A DNA stretch of 64,000 nt from Nocardioides sp. (GCF_030019515.1 NZ_JASEEQ010000003.1:331809-395808); one strand, 5' to 3'; shown: positions 37,111-46,214, counted from the stretch's first letter. Made by a program: numbers and translations. The notes: generated by a model not told the origin, from the sequence alone.

Positions 37111-38870
37111 GGCTCGTCCCGGTCGGTCGGCGGCGCGGGGACGAGCTGCAGCGTGCTGGCGCCGTCCGCCATCACGACGTCGAAGTGCCCGGCGAACCCG
37201 GCGTCGTCGCGGTCGGGGAAGTCCTCGCGCCAGTGCGAGCCACGGGTCTCCTCGCGGAGTGCGGCGGCGTCGGCGAGGGCCACGGCGATCGTGACCAGGT
37301 TCGTGGTCTCCCACGAGTCCTGGTCGATCACCTCGGCGCTCTGCCCGGCGAGCTTGTCGAGCATCCCGGCGGCGTCGGCCAGTCCGGCGGCGCTGCGCAG
37401 CACCCCGACCCGGCTGGTCATCACGTCCTGGAGCTCGCGACGGGCGCCACCCGGCACCAGCCCCGGGGTCCGGGCGTCGTCGGCCGGCGGGGTGAGCGGG
37501 CGCAGCTCGCCCGGCAGGACCTGGGCGATCCGGCGGGAGAAGACCAGGCCCTCCAGCAGCGAGTTGGAGGCGAGCCGGTTGGCGCCGTGCACGCCGGAGC
37601 ACGCGACCTCCCCGGTGGCGTAGAGGCCGGGCACCGAGGAGCGCCCCCACAGGTCGGTGCGCACGCCGCCCGACGCGTAGTGGCAGGCCGGCGCGACCGG
37701 GATCAGCTCGGTGACCGGGTCGACCCCGTGGCTGCGCGTCGTGGCCAGGATGGTCGGGAAGCGGCGCTCCCACAGGTCGGCGCCCAGGTGGCGCGCGTCG
37801 AGCCACATGTGCGGTCGGCCGGTCTCGTTCATCCGCCGGGTGATCGCCTTGGCCACCACGTCCCGCGGGGCGAGGTCGGCGAGCTCGTGGACGCCCAGCA
37901 TGAAGCGGTTGCCGCCCTCCTCGGGCAGCGCGTCGACGAGGAACGCGCCCTCGCCGCGCACGGCCTCCGAGATCAGCGGCTGCTGGCCGATCGAGTCCGG
38001 GCCGAGGTACATGACCGTGGGGTGGAACTGCACGAACTCCAGGTCGCGGAGCACCGCACCGGCGCGCAGCGCGACGGCCATGCCGTCGCCGGTCGACACC
38101 GCCGGGTTGGTGGTCTGGGAGAACACCTGGCCGAGCCCGCCGCTGGCCAGCACCACGGCCCGGCAGTGCACGGCGCCCACGCCGTCGCGCTGACCCTCGC
38201 CCATCACGTGCAGGGTGAGCCCGGCGACCCCGCCGTCGTCGGCGAGGAGCAGGTCGACCGCCAGCGCGTGCTGGATGACCTCGATCTCCGGGGCCTGCTC
38301 GATCGCGGCGATCAGGGCGCGCTGGATCTCGGCCCCCGTGGCGTCGCCGCCCGCGTGCGCGATCCGGTCGCGGTGGTGGCCCCCCTCGCGGGTCAGGGAC
38401 AGCTCGCCGTTCGGGTCGTGGTCGAAGTTCGTGCCGAGCGCGATCAGCTCGCGCACCGCGTCCGGGCCCTCGGTGACCAGGGCGTGCACGGCGTCGCGGT
38501 CGCAGGCGCCGGCGCCCGCGACGAGGGTGTCGAGCTCGTGCTCCGCCGGCGTGTCACCCGGGCCGAGGGCGGCGGCGATGCCGCCCTGCGCCCACTGCGT
38601 CGAGCCGGCGGCCAGCACGTCCTTGGTGACGACCAGGACGGTGCCGACCTCCTCGCGCAGCCGCAGCGCGGCGGTCAGCCCCGCGATGCCCGAGCCGACG
38701 ACGACGACGTCGGCCGTGGTCGTCCACCCGGGCTCGGGTGCGACCAGCCGGCCGGGGACCCGGCGTACGGGCGCGTCGATGTCCGCGGGCTGGCCCGGGA
38801 CGCCCTCGTCGGGCGCTTCCTGATCCGCCGCTGCCTCGTCGGGCACTCCCTCATCGGGCTCATCGGGCAC
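37107..38870 (-). CDS. nadB: L-aspartate oxidase
   Basis: A 587-residue FAD flavoprotein that oxidises aspartate to iminoaspartate for quinolinate synthesis. ADVVVVGSGIAGLTAALRL (FAD), GSTQWAQGGIAAAL, EGGHHRDRIAHAGGDATG, FVQFHPTV, HYASGGVRTD and HGANRLASNSLLEGLVFSRRIA are the family blocks. About 45 N-terminal residues are an Asp/Glu/Pro repeat-like extension (PDEGVPDEA, APDEGVPG); no RBS precedes the first GTG and a later GTG at residue 9 is possible. nadA, usually the partner, is not adjacent. Confidence 0.92.
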   Translation of the reverse strand: MPDEPDEGVPDEAAADQEAPDEGVPGQPADIDAPVRRVPGRLVAPEPGWTTTADVVVVGSGIAGLTAALRLREEVGTVLVVTKDVLAAGSTQWAQGGIAAALGPGDTPAEHELDTLVAGAGACDRDAVHALVTEGPDAVRELIALGTNFDHDPNGELSLTREGGHHRDRIAHAGGDATGAEIQRALIAAIEQAPEIEVIQHALAVDLLLADDGGVAGLTLHVMGEGQRDGVGAVHCRAVVLASGGLGQVFSQTTNPAVSTGDGMAVALRAGAVLRDLEFVQFHPTVMYLGPDSIGQQPLISEAVRGEGAFLVDALPEEGGNRFMLGVHELADLAPRDVVAKAITRRMNETGRPHMWLDARHLGADLWERRFPTILATTRSHGVDPVTELIPVAPACHYASGGVRTDLWGRSSVPGLYATGEVACSGVHGANRLASNSLLEGLVFSRRIAQVLPGELRPLTPPADDARTPGLVPGGARRELQDVMTSRVGVLRSAAGLADAAGMLDKLAGQSAEVIDQDSWETTNLVTIAVALADAAALREETRGSHWREDFPDRDDAGFAGHFDVVMADGASTLQLVPAPPTDRDEP

Positions 38871-38879
38871 AGAGGCAGG

Positions 38880-39299
38880 CTAGCGCTCGGCCGGACGGTC
38901 GCCGCGCAGCAGTCCGGATCCGGCCGGTGCGTCCGCGGGGTCGCTCCCGGTGCTCACGACCTTGTTGGCCGCGTCGACGAAGACCACGTGCGGCTCGAAC
39001 CCCTTGGCCTCGACGTCCTCCATCTGCCCGTAGGCGATCAGGATCACCAGGTCGCCTGGGTGCACCAGCCGGGCGGCGGCGCCGTTGATGCCGATCACCC
39101 CCGACCCGCGCTCGCCGGCGATCGTGTAGGTCTCCAGGCGCGCGCCGTTGCTGATGTCGACGATGTGCACCAGCTCACCGGGCAGCAGGTCGGCGGCGTC
39201 GAGGAGGTCCTCGTCGACGGTCACGGAGCCGACGTAGTGCAGGTCGGCCTGGGTCACCGTCGCCCGGTGGATCTTGCTCTTCATCATGGTGCGCAGCAT
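38880..39299 (-). CDS. panD: Aspartate 1-decarboxylase
   Basis: A 139-residue pyruvoyl enzyme that makes beta-alanine from aspartate. The self-cleavage site is G24-S25 in [14 protein letters not shown]; the new N-terminal serine becomes the pyruvoyl group. [24 protein letters not shown] and [12 protein letters not shown] follow the family. The ATG overlaps the panC stop by one base (TGATG). The C-terminal tail of about 25 residues is longer than in E. coli. Confidence 0.95.
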   Translation of the reverse strand: MLRTMMKSKIHRATVTQADLHYVGSVTVDEDLLDAADLLPGELVHIVDISNGARLETYTIAGERGSGVIGINGAAARLVHPGDLVILIAYGQMEDVEAKGFEPHVVFVDAANKVVSTGSDPADAPAGSGLLRGDRPAER

Positions 39300-40192
39300 C
39301 AGCTGTCCTTCCGTGGCTCGAGCACGAGCGGGAGGTTGTCGATCAGGCGGGTGTCGCCGACGCGGGCGGCGACGAGGATCCGCGCCGGCGCCCCGGGCGG
39401 TACGACGGCGGGCAGCTCGGCCAGGTCGGGGTCGGTGATCACCAGGTAGTCCAGGTCGACTCCCGGCGCCGCCCGCAGCTCGGCGCGCGCCTCGTCGAGC
39501 GCGACCTCGGCGCCGTACTCCGCACCCTGCTGCGCCGCGAACAGCGCCCTGCTCAGCGCGACGGCCTGCTGCCGCTGCTCGGGGTCGAGGTAGCGGTTGC
39601 GGCTGGAGAGCGCGAGGCCGTCGTCCTCGCGGACCGTCTCCGCGCCGACGATCCCGACGCCGAGGTTGAGGTCGAGCACCATCCGCCGGATCAGCGTCAG
39701 CTGCTGGTAGTCCTTCTGGCCGAAGACCGCGACGTCGGGCCGCACCAGGCCGAGGAGCTTGGCCACGACGGTGAGCACCCCACCGAAGTGGCCGGGCCGG
39801 ACCTTGCCCTCGAGGACCTCGCCGAGCGGGCCCGGGTGCACGGTCACCTGCGGGGGCCCCCCGGGATAGACCTCGTCGACGCTGGGCGCGAAGACGACGT
39901 CGACGCCCTCGCGCGCGCAGAGCTCGAGGTCCGCCTCGAGCGTGCGCGGGTAGCGGTCGAGGTCCTCGTTCGCGCCGAACTGCAGCGGGTTGACGAAGAC
40001 CGAGGCGACGACCGGACCACTGTGCCCGGCCCGGCCGACCCGCTCCCGCGCGGCGCGGAGCAGGCTGGCGTGACCCTCGTGGAGGGCACCCATCGTGGGC
40101 ACGAGGCCCACCTGCTCACCGCCGGCGCGGGCGGCGGTGAGCAGCGTGACGAGCTCCTCGCGGGTGTGCGCGAGGACGGGCGCGGCGCTCAT
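39299..40192 (-). CDS. panC: Pantothenate synthetase (pantoate-beta-alanine ligase)
   Basis: A 297-residue ATP-dependent ligase that joins pantoate and beta-alanine. [18 protein letters not shown] is the HIGH-type nucleotide motif; [52 protein letters not shown] and [10 protein letters not shown] (KMSKS-like) follow. The ATG overlaps the stop of the preceding DUF2520 gene (ATGA), indicating tight coupling. Confidence 0.96.
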   Translation of the reverse strand: MSAAPVLAHTREELVTLLTAARAGGEQVGLVPTMGALHEGHASLLRAARERVGRAGHSGPVVASVFVNPLQFGANEDLDRYPRTLEADLELCAREGVDVVFAPSVDEVYPGGPPQVTVHPGPLGEVLEGKVRPGHFGGVLTVVAKLLGLVRPDVAVFGQKDYQQLTLIRRMVLDLNLGVGIVGAETVREDDGLALSSRNRYLDPEQRQQAVALSRALFAAQQGAEYGAEVALDEARAELRAAPGVDLDYLVITDPDLAELPAVVPPGAPARILVAARVGDTRLIDNLPLVLEPRKDS

Positions 40193-41109
40193 CGACGGGG
40201 CGTGGCCGTCCTGGGCGCGGACTGCTCGGCCTGCTCCAGCGCCCGCTGGATCGCAGCCGCGCGGATCGGCAGCACCCGGCCGTCGGTCACCACGCGGTCG
40301 AGGGTGTCGCGCGCGAGGGCGACGTACGACGGCAGCGTGTGCGGCGCGTTGGCCGCGATGTCGGCGAGGTGGACGCGGACGGTGTTGACGTCGCCGCGCA
40401 CGATCGGCCCGGTCAGGGCGCTGTCACCCTGCTCGAGCGCGTTGTCGAGCGCCGCGGTCAGCAGCGGGCGGAGCGTCGCGGCCGGGTGGTCGCAGCCGGC
40501 GGCGGCGAGCAGCTCCATCGCCTGGCTCACCAGCGTGACCAGGTGGTTGGCACCGTGGGCGAGACCGCCGTGGTAGAGGGTGCGCATCTCCTCGGGCACC
40601 CAGGTCGGCCGGCCCCGGAGGTCGGCGACCAGGCCCTCGGTGAACGCCCGCTCGGACGGCTCGGCGGTCAGCCCGTAGACGCAGCCGGGCAGCCGGTCGA
40701 GGTCCAGCGCGGTGCCGGTGAAGGTCATCGCGGGGTGCATCGCGACCGTGCGGGCGCCGAGGCGGGCTGCCGGCTCGAGCACGCCGAGGCCGTGGCGGCC
40801 CGAGGTGTGCACGACGTACTGCCCGGGCCGGATGGCGCCGCTGTCGCTCAGCACGGTGACGACGTTGGGGAGCATGTCGTCGGGGACCGTCAGCAGCAGC
40901 AGGTCGCAGGAGCGCGCCACGTCGGTGGGCTTCGCGGTGCGGGCGTCCGGCAGCAGGTCGGCGATCCGGGAGCGGGAGGCGTCGGACTCGCCGGCGGCGG
41001 CGACCACGTCGTGGCCGGCGGCCTGGAGAGCGGCGGCCACGACGGCGCCGACCCGGCCGGCGCCGATCACTCCCACGCGCAGGCGCGGGTCCCGGGAGGG
41101 GTGGGTCAT
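40189..41109 (-). CDS. Rossmann-like/DUF2520 protein, candidate PanG-type ketopantoate reductase
   Basis: A 306-residue protein: an N-terminal NAD(P) domain ([24 protein letters not shown]) and a C-terminal DUF2520 helical domain ([55 protein letters not shown]). The DUF2520 family includes PanG, an alternative ketopantoate reductase described in Francisella, and in actinobacteria it usually heads a panC-panD operon. panB and panE are not in this window, so the reductase role is a reasonable inference, not a proof. AAAGG lies nine bases before the ATG. Confidence 0.75.
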   Translation of the reverse strand: MTHPSRDPRLRVGVIGAGRVGAVVAAALQAAGHDVVAAAGESDASRSRIADLLPDARTAKPTDVARSCDLLLLTVPDDMLPNVVTVLSDSGAIRPGQYVVHTSGRHGLGVLEPAARLGARTVAMHPAMTFTGTALDLDRLPGCVYGLTAEPSERAFTEGLVADLRGRPTWVPEEMRTLYHGGLAHGANHLVTLVSQAMELLAAAGCDHPAATLRPLLTAALDNALEQGDSALTGPIVRGDVNTVRVHLADIAANAPHTLPSYVALARDTLDRVVTDGRVLPIRAAAIQRALEQAEQSAPRTATPRR

Positions 41110-41313
41110 GAGTCGAACCTTTCGTTCCAGTCCCTCCGACCACCCGTCTGCCGCGATCGGCGGCGTGGCGGGCCGGTGTGGGTACCGGACGGTGTGCTCG
41201 TCTGTGGATGAAGCCTGTCAGGGAAGGGTGTTCCCCGATACGACGAATCTACGCGCTGGGCCAGACGCGTGAAACCGGCGCGGGACGTGACCTACCCGAC
41301 ACGGGCAGCCGCC

Positions 41314-41399
41314 GAGTCGGCGCATCTTGCCCGCTCGGGGACGTCGAGTCGGCGCATCTTGCCCGCTCGGGGACGTCGAGTCGGCGCGTCTTGCCCACG
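41314..41399. repeat. 32-bp tandem direct repeat upstream of the pan-nad operon
   Basis: GAGTCGGCGCATCTTGCCCG begins units at 41314 and 41346 and a diverged one (CGTC for CATC) at 41378, so the period is exactly 32 bp with GCTCGGGGACGTC as the linker. A half copy with GCCGAGTCGGCG and GGGCAG sits at 41425-41448. CGCCGAGTCGGCG is a perfect odd-length dyad. It lies in the 339-bp gap 41110-41448 between the glycosyltransferase stop and the pan-operon start; I see no gene there and no clear promoter, although the panG-side promoter must lie in it. Confidence 0.75.
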
Positions 41400-41448
41400 T
41401 CGTGCTCGAGTGCTGTGGACAAGGCGGGCAGTTTGCGCCGAGTCGGCG

Positions 41449-42363
41449 TCAACCGACCTGGAGCGGGCGCGGGGCGTGCGGGAGCCAGTCGCGGGTGACG
41501 TGGTCGACGATGTGGATGCCCGCGGGCGCGGTGATCTCGTGCACGCCGGGCGGCACCCGGCCCTCCTTGAGGGCGTGGAAGACCTCCCACTCGCGGCGCT
41601 TGCGGCGGTTGCGCCAGCTGGTCGCGAACGACTCCGGGTCGGTCCAGTGCGCGAACTCCTCGCCGTCGAGGTACTTCAGCTCGACGCACAGGCCGTGCGG
41701 TAGGCCGATCGAGCGGACGCCGACGGGGGTGGTGCGGATCTCCCACTCGAACGCCTTCGTGTAGACGAAGTCGGGCCCGATCGGGAACCCCCACTCCTCG
41801 GCGTTGCGCCAGCCGAGGTCGAGGTAGCCCTTGGCGTCGCTCTCCAGGTAGAGCCCGTGCCGGGGCACCCGGATGATCGACTGCACGTCGCCGACCTGCC
41901 AGCCGAGGTCGGCGATCGACACCTCGCCCTCGGTGGTGAGCACCATGTCGCCGTCCCACTTCCAGGAGTAGCGGGTGGTGACCTGCGCGAAGCACCAGTT
42001 GTAGAAGTACGCCAGCGAGTGCACCGACAGCTCGTGCTGAGCCAGGTGCTCGGCGCCGGCGCGCGCGACCGAGAAGGGGTACGACGTCACCGTCAGCCGG
42101 TCCGCCCGGCCGGCGCGCTCGGCGGTCTCGCGGGCGACGTCCGGGGTGCCGTCGTCCGAGCCGTTGTCGACGAGCAGCACGAAGTCACAGGCCCGCAGCA
42201 GCGGCGGCAGCACGAACGGCAGCGACGGCGCCTCGTTCTTCACCCGGAGCACGGCGGTCGAGCCGGGTCGGAGCCCGCCGGGCCGCAGCCACGGCCAGGT
42301 GATGTCGAAGTCGGTGTGGCCCTCCAGGTTGGCGAGCCCGGTGGCACCGAGGTGAGCGGTCAC
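41449..42363 (-). CDS. Glycosyltransferase family protein (GT-A fold)
   Basis: A 304-residue protein with a GT2-like core: VLRVKNEAPSLPFVLPPLL, CDFVLLVDNGSDDGTPDVA and, deeper, SWKWDGDMVL where DGD is the metal-binding motif. The C-terminal half (HGLYLESDAKGYLDLG, GIHIVDHVTRDWLPHAP) is unusual for GT2 and I do not assign an acceptor. The GTG at 42363 overlaps the sulfotransferase stop (GTGA). Its neighbours suggest a decorated surface glycan. Confidence 0.78.
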   Translation of the reverse strand: MTAHLGATGLANLEGHTDFDITWPWLRPGGLRPGSTAVLRVKNEAPSLPFVLPPLLRACDFVLLVDNGSDDGTPDVARETAERAGRADRLTVTSYPFSVARAGAEHLAQHELSVHSLAYFYNWCFAQVTTRYSWKWDGDMVLTTEGEVSIADLGWQVGDVQSIIRVPRHGLYLESDAKGYLDLGWRNAEEWGFPIGPDFVYTKAFEWEIRTTPVGVRSIGLPHGLCVELKYLDGEEFAHWTDPESFATSWRNRRKRREWEVFHALKEGRVPPGVHEITAPAGIHIVDHVTRDWLPHAPRPLQVG

Positions 42364-43466
42364 CGGCTCCGGCCCATTGCCTTGCGCAGGCCGCGTCGCA
42401 CCGGCGCCGGGATCGCGGCGCGCACGCCGTGCGGGATCCGGTCGGCCGGGTCCGCCGGCGCGGCCGCCGCGGGCTTCGCCCCGCCCCCGCCACCCTTGAG
42501 CTGCTTGCGGAGCCGCTGCTCGGCCGCGACGACCGAGGACCGCGAGACGGCCTCGGCCTCCTCGTAGAGCTCGACGTAGCTCTCGCGCAGCTGGTCGAGC
42601 GCGTCGTGCACCGCCGGGGTGTCCCCGTCGGGCTCGGCGAGCTTGTTCAGCTCCTCCCACGTCTGCGCCGTGAGCTCGTGCAGTCGCGGCGGGAGCGCCA
42701 GGTCCTCCAGCGTCTGGGTCATCCGCCGCAGGCTGGGGTCGACGAACCGGTGCCCGTTGCGGATCGCCTCGCTCTTGGCGTGCATCACGTGCTCGAGGCC
42801 GAGCCGCTCGCCGGCCTGCATGACCACCCGGGTCCAGTCGTCGAGGAGGTCGGCGTACCGCACGAAGACGCGGCCGCCGTCGGCGACCGACTCGCGGGTC
42901 GCGCGCTCGGTGTGCAGCAGCATGTTCAGCCAGGAGGCGGCGAGGTGGGCCGAGCCGAGCCGGTTCTTGTAGTAGGTCTGCTTGCTGCCGACCACCTCGG
43001 CGGGCGGCCGCAGCATCGTCGCGAAGACCGGCGTCGCGCCGGTGCGGACGGCCGCCACCCGCCACAGCGACAGGAACCAGCTCAGCCGCGGGTCCTTGAC
43101 GACCAGCTCGGGGTTGACGGCGAAGTGCCCAGCGAGCCACTCGGCCGTCCGGATCCGCTCCGGCTCGCGCGTGGAGACCCGCCCGGTCTCGAACCACGCG
43201 TCGGGGCGCGCGTCGCTGACCTGGACCCCGGCCTCCTTGAGCAGGCGGTCGTGGTGCTCGACCACCCAGGCCGGCTCGCCGAAGCCCTTCGGGTTCGTCT
43301 CGTCGGCGACCACCTCGGGCTGCGGGACGTGCAGGCCCATGATCTGCATCAGCCCGGCCATGGTGCTGGTGCCGCTGCGGCCCGCGCCCGCCACGAACAG
43401 CACCTTGCGCGCGTAGTCGGCGGGGTCGACGTCGCTGGGGTCGGCGGGCACGGGCTGGTCGCTCAC
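42360..43466 (-). CDS. Sulfotransferase family protein
   Basis: A 368-residue P-loop protein. KVLFVAGAGRSGTSTMAGLM is the 5'-PSB loop for PAPS, and VNPELVVKDPRLSWFLSLW plus FATMLRPPAEVVGSKQTYYK carries the 3'-PB region. It would transfer sulfate to a glycan or small molecule; the acceptor is unknown. Residues 295-340 are a helical, Gly/Ala/Lys-rich linker. Transcribed with the glycosyltransferase downstream. Confidence 0.82.
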   Translation of the reverse strand: MSDQPVPADPSDVDPADYARKVLFVAGAGRSGTSTMAGLMQIMGLHVPQPEVVADETNPKGFGEPAWVVEHHDRLLKEAGVQVSDARPDAWFETGRVSTREPERIRTAEWLAGHFAVNPELVVKDPRLSWFLSLWRVAAVRTGATPVFATMLRPPAEVVGSKQTYYKNRLGSAHLAASWLNMLLHTERATRESVADGGRVFVRYADLLDDWTRVVMQAGERLGLEHVMHAKSEAIRNGHRFVDPSLRRMTQTLEDLALPPRLHELTAQTWEELNKLAEPDGDTPAVHDALDQLRESYVELYEEAEAVSRSSVVAAEQRLRKQLKGGGGGAKPAAAAPADPADRIPHGVRAAIPAPVRRGLRKAMGRSR

Positions 43467-43500
43467 GGAACGGGAGCCTAACGCTCAGTACGGTGAGGCC

Positions 43501-44610
43501 ATGAAGTTCGGGCGCCGGCGACCGCTGGTCAGCGTGGTCGTGCCGGTGTACGACGTCGCGGCGTACCTGCCCGAGGCCCTCGACAGCGTCCTCGCGCAGA
43601 CCCACCGGAACCTCGAGGTCGTGGTCGTCGACGACGGCTCACCGGACGCCTCCGGCGCGATCGCCGACGGGTACGCCGCCCGCGACCCCCGGGTCCGCGT
43701 GGTGCACACCGGGAACCACGGCCTGGGGGCGGCCCGCAACGAGGGGATCCGGCACGCGACCGGCGACCTGCTCGCGTTCGCCGACTCCGACGACGTCGTG
43801 CCTCGCGACGCCTACGCGGTCCTGGTGCAGCACCTGGAGCGCACCGGCTCCGACTTCGTGACCGGCTCGGTCGCCCGCTGGGAGGCCGGCGTCCTCACCG
43901 AGCTCGCGTGGATGCGCCGGCTGCACCGGGACCGCGGCGCGTTCGGCCTCGAGGAGCACCCCGAGCTGCTCGGCGACGTCTTCGCCTGGAACAAGGTGTT
44001 CCGCCGATCCTTCTGGGACCGGGTCGGACTGGCCTGGCCCGAGGGCATCCGCTACGAGGACCAGCCCACGACCACCCGGGCGTTCGTGGCGGCGGACCGG
44101 TTCGGGGTGGTGCCCGAGGTCGTCTACCACTGGCGGATCCGCCACGACGGCAGCTCGATCACCCAGCAGCGCGCGTCGCTCGCCGACCTGCGGGACCGGT
44201 GGGAGACCAAGCGGATGGCACTCGCGAGCGTCGCCGCACTCGGGTCGGAGCAGGTCGGCGCGGTCTTCCACGACCGGGTGCTCGCCGGTGACCTGCACCG
44301 CTACTTCGCCGAGATCCCGGACTGCCCCGACGAGTGGTGGGACCTGCTCGTGGCGGGCGTGCGCGAGTTCTGGGGGGACCGCTCGCTGGTCCACTCCGGG
44401 CTGCCCCCGGTGCACCGGCTGACCGGCTGGCTGGTGGAGCAGGACCGGCGCGAGGAGGCCGAGCTCGTGATGCGGTACGTCGCAGCCCTCGGGGCGCCGG
44501 TGCCGCAGGTGGACTCGCCGCGCGGGCCGCGGATCGACGTACCGGGCATCGACCCGGCCACCGTCGACCCCGCGGCCCTCGCGCTGCGGGACTTCGAGGT
44601 CCGGGCCTGA
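43501..44610 (+). CDS. Glycosyltransferase family 2 protein
   Basis: A 369-residue GT-A enzyme: PLVSVVVPVYDVAAYLPEAL, EVVVVDDGSPDASGAIADGY, GNHGLGAARNEGIRHATGDL and the metal site LAFADSDDVV. The region WNKVFRRSFWDRVGL and EDQPTTTRAFVAA resembles the teichoic-acid/polysaccharide GT2 group. It is divergent from the sulfotransferase. Its stop is followed in the same frame by another 41 coding-like codons (see 44611-44736). Confidence 0.87.
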   Translation: MKFGRRRPLVSVVVPVYDVAAYLPEALDSVLAQTHRNLEVVVVDDGSPDASGAIADGYAARDPRVRVVHTGNHGLGAARNEGIRHATGDLLAFADSDDVVPRDAYAVLVQHLERTGSDFVTGSVARWEAGVLTELAWMRRLHRDRGAFGLEEHPELLGDVFAWNKVFRRSFWDRVGLAWPEGIRYEDQPTTTRAFVAADRFGVVPEVVYHWRIRHDGSSITQQRASLADLRDRWETKRMALASVAALGSEQVGAVFHDRVLAGDLHRYFAEIPDCPDEWWDLLVAGVREFWGDRSLVHSGLPPVHRLTGWLVEQDRREEAELVMRYVAALGAPVPQVDSPRGPRIDVPGIDPATVDPAALALRDFEVRA

Positions 44611-44736
44611 GGTTTGCCCAGGCGCGGGCTGAGGAGCTGGGAGAAGACCTACGAGAGCGGCAACGTTCTCTGCCCGCACACGCGATACCGCAAGGGCTCT
44701 CCCAAGTGGCAGATCGCCCTCGCGGGCGGCTGCTGA
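44611..44736 (+). pseudogene. In-frame coding-like segment after the GT2 stop (remnant or small ORF)
   Basis: The 41 codons after the TGA of the glycosyltransferase, in the same frame, have almost only G or C at the third position and read as a plausible protein end: LRSWEKTYESGNVLCPHTRY then GSPKWQIALAGGC and a stop. No ATG or GTG start and no RBS is visible (TTG at 44614 is the only candidate). It may be the tail of a lost gene, an old C-terminus of the GT2 enzyme cut by a TGA, or chance. The rest of the gap to 44773 shows nothing else. Confidence 0.35.
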
Positions 44737-44773
44737 CCAGCGAGACGTCACTGACCGGGGTAGCGTCACGCGC

Positions 44774-45460
44774 GTGATGGCGCTCGTCGACGGCGTGGCT
44801 CAGTGCTACGTCGACAACGACTGGATCTGCGGACGCTACTGGACCGACTACCGCCCCGAGCTGACCGACGCGACCGTCGAGCACCTCTGGATCACCGTCG
44901 TCTCCGTGGTCGCAGGCCTGGTCGTCGCCGTGCCGCTCGCGCTGCTCGCTCGCCGCAACGCGACGGTCGAGTCGGCCGTTGTCGGAGCCACGACGATCAT
45001 CTACACGATCCCGTCCCTCGCGCTGTTCTCGTTGCTGCTGCCGTTGACGGGGCTCTCCCCCACCACGGTCATCATCGGGCTCGGCCTCTACTCGCTGACG
45101 ATCCTGGTGCGCAACGTGCTCGCCGGCCTGCAGGGGGTGCCCGACGAGATCCGGGAGGCCGCCCGCGGCATCGGATACTCCCCCACGCAGCTGCTCCTGC
45201 GCGTCGAGCTCCCACTCGCGCTGCCCGTGATCGTCGCCGGGCTCCGCATCGCGACGGTGTCGACCGTCGCGCTGGCGACGATCGGGTCGATCGTGTCCTA
45301 CGGAGGGCTCGGCAACCTCCTGCTGCTGGCCGTCGGCAACCAGTTCAAGGCGCAGATCTTCGCTGCCAGCGTGCTGTGCGTGGCCCTCGCCGGCGTCCTC
45401 GACCTCGCCCTGGTCGTCCTTCAGCAACTGCTCACCCCCTGGACCCGCCATGCTCGGTGA
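44774..45460 (+). CDS. Osmoprotectant (glycine betaine-type) ABC transporter permease, first
   Basis: A 228-residue inner-membrane protein with about six segments and the EAA-type loop GVPDEIREAARGIGYSPTQLLLRVELPLALP. Similar to OpuCB/ProW-like permeases (BPD_transp_1). Starts GTG-ATG; the ATG at 44777 is equally possible. First gene of a four-gene uptake operon. Confidence 0.88.
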   Translation: MMALVDGVAQCYVDNDWICGRYWTDYRPELTDATVEHLWITVVSVVAGLVVAVPLALLARRNATVESAVVGATTIIYTIPSLALFSLLLPLTGLSPTTVIIGLGLYSLTILVRNVLAGLQGVPDEIREAARGIGYSPTQLLLRVELPLALPVIVAGLRIATVSTVALATIGSIVSYGGLGNLLLLAVGNQFKAQIFAASVLCVALAGVLDLALVVLQQLLTPWTRHAR

Positions 45461-46157
45461 CGTCTTCTCGTACCTGACGGACGGGTCGAACTGGTCCGGC
45501 TCGACCGGCATCGCCGCCTTCGGGGCCCAGCAGCTCCTGCTGACCGTGACCTCGCTCGTGATCGCGGTCGTCGTGGGTCTGCCACCCGCGCTCTACCTCG
45601 GGCACCGCGGGCGGGGTGGCTTCCTCGCCATCAACATCTCGAACGTGGGGCGGGCGGTGCCGGTGTTCGCCGTGCTGCTCGTCCTCGCGCTCGGCCCGAT
45701 CGGCTCCGAGGAGTTCGGCCCGTTCGGGCGTGCCGGGCTCGCCACGCTCGTCGCACTGGTGCTGTTCGCTCTCCCGCCCATCATCACGAACGCCTACGTC
45801 GCGGTGGCCGAGGTGGACCCGGGCGTCGTGGAGGCAGCGCGCGGGATGGGAATGAGCGGCACGAGGGTGTTCGGCTCGGTCGAGCTGCCGCTGGCGATGC
45901 CGGTGGTGCTCACCGGCGTCCGGCTCGCCCTGGTGCAGGTCTGGGCGACCGCGACGATCGCGGCCCTCGTGGCCGGTCCTGGGCTGGGTCGGGTGATCAC
46001 CCGGGGCTTCGCCAACCACCGCACCTACGAGGTCGTGGCGGGCGCAGTGCTCGTCGCGGTCGGCGCACTGGTGCTCGAGCTCGTCGCCGTGCTGGTCCAG
46101 CGCTACGCCGACCCGATGCGCCGGGCGTCCCGGGAGATCGCCCGATCCGCGCCCTGA
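45450..46157 (+). CDS. Osmoprotectant ABC transporter permease, second
   Basis: A 235-residue membrane protein with the loop VDPGVVEAARGMGMSGTRVFGSVELPLAMP, homologous to the first permease and to OpuCD. The coding region overlaps the first permease by 11 bases, so the two are translated together and form the heterodimeric channel. Confidence 0.88.
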   Translation: MLGDVFSYLTDGSNWSGSTGIAAFGAQQLLLTVTSLVIAVVVGLPPALYLGHRGRGGFLAINISNVGRAVPVFAVLLVLALGPIGSEEFGPFGRAGLATLVALVLFALPPIITNAYVAVAEVDPGVVEAARGMGMSGTRVFGSVELPLAMPVVLTGVRLALVQVWATATIAALVAGPGLGRVITRGFANHRTYEVVAGAVLVAVGALVLELVAVLVQRYADPMRRASREIARSAP

Positions 46158-46173
46158 CCACGGGCCCGCCGGC

Positions 46174-46214
46174 GTCACCGGTTCGTGACGTCGGCGCCGG
46201 TGACCGACGTCGGT
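46174..46214 (+). promoter_or_regulatory. Hairpin and palindrome between the permease pair and the binding protein
   Basis: An 8-bp stem GTCACCGG/CCGGTGAC with a 15-nt loop (46174-46204) starts 16 bp after the permease stop, and a perfect 12-bp palindrome ACCGACGTCGGT (46203-46214) follows. GTGACC and CTAATG stand 17 bp apart across it as a weak internal promoter. The pair could attenuate read-through and re-initiate for the more abundant binding protein. Confidence 0.35.

Noticed and set aside
41100..41125. LexA/SOS box near TCGAACCTTTCGTTCC
   Set aside because: The spacing of the half-sites is off by one from the TCGAAC-N4-GTTCGA consensus and the gene is not a repair gene.
41314..41399. 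CRISPR-like array
   Set aside because: The units abut with a constant linker that is itself repeated; there are no unique spacers and no cas genes.
41449..44610. Horizontally acquired capsule island
   Set aside because: Two glycosyltransferases and a sulfotransferase look accessory, but GC content and codon use match the neighbours and no mobility gene is present.
44611..44773. Riboswitch (TPP-like CTGAGG) before the osmoprotectant operon
   Set aside because: A lone CTGAG is the only resemblance; the remaining conserved TPP or ykkC cores are absent, and the stretch looks coding.
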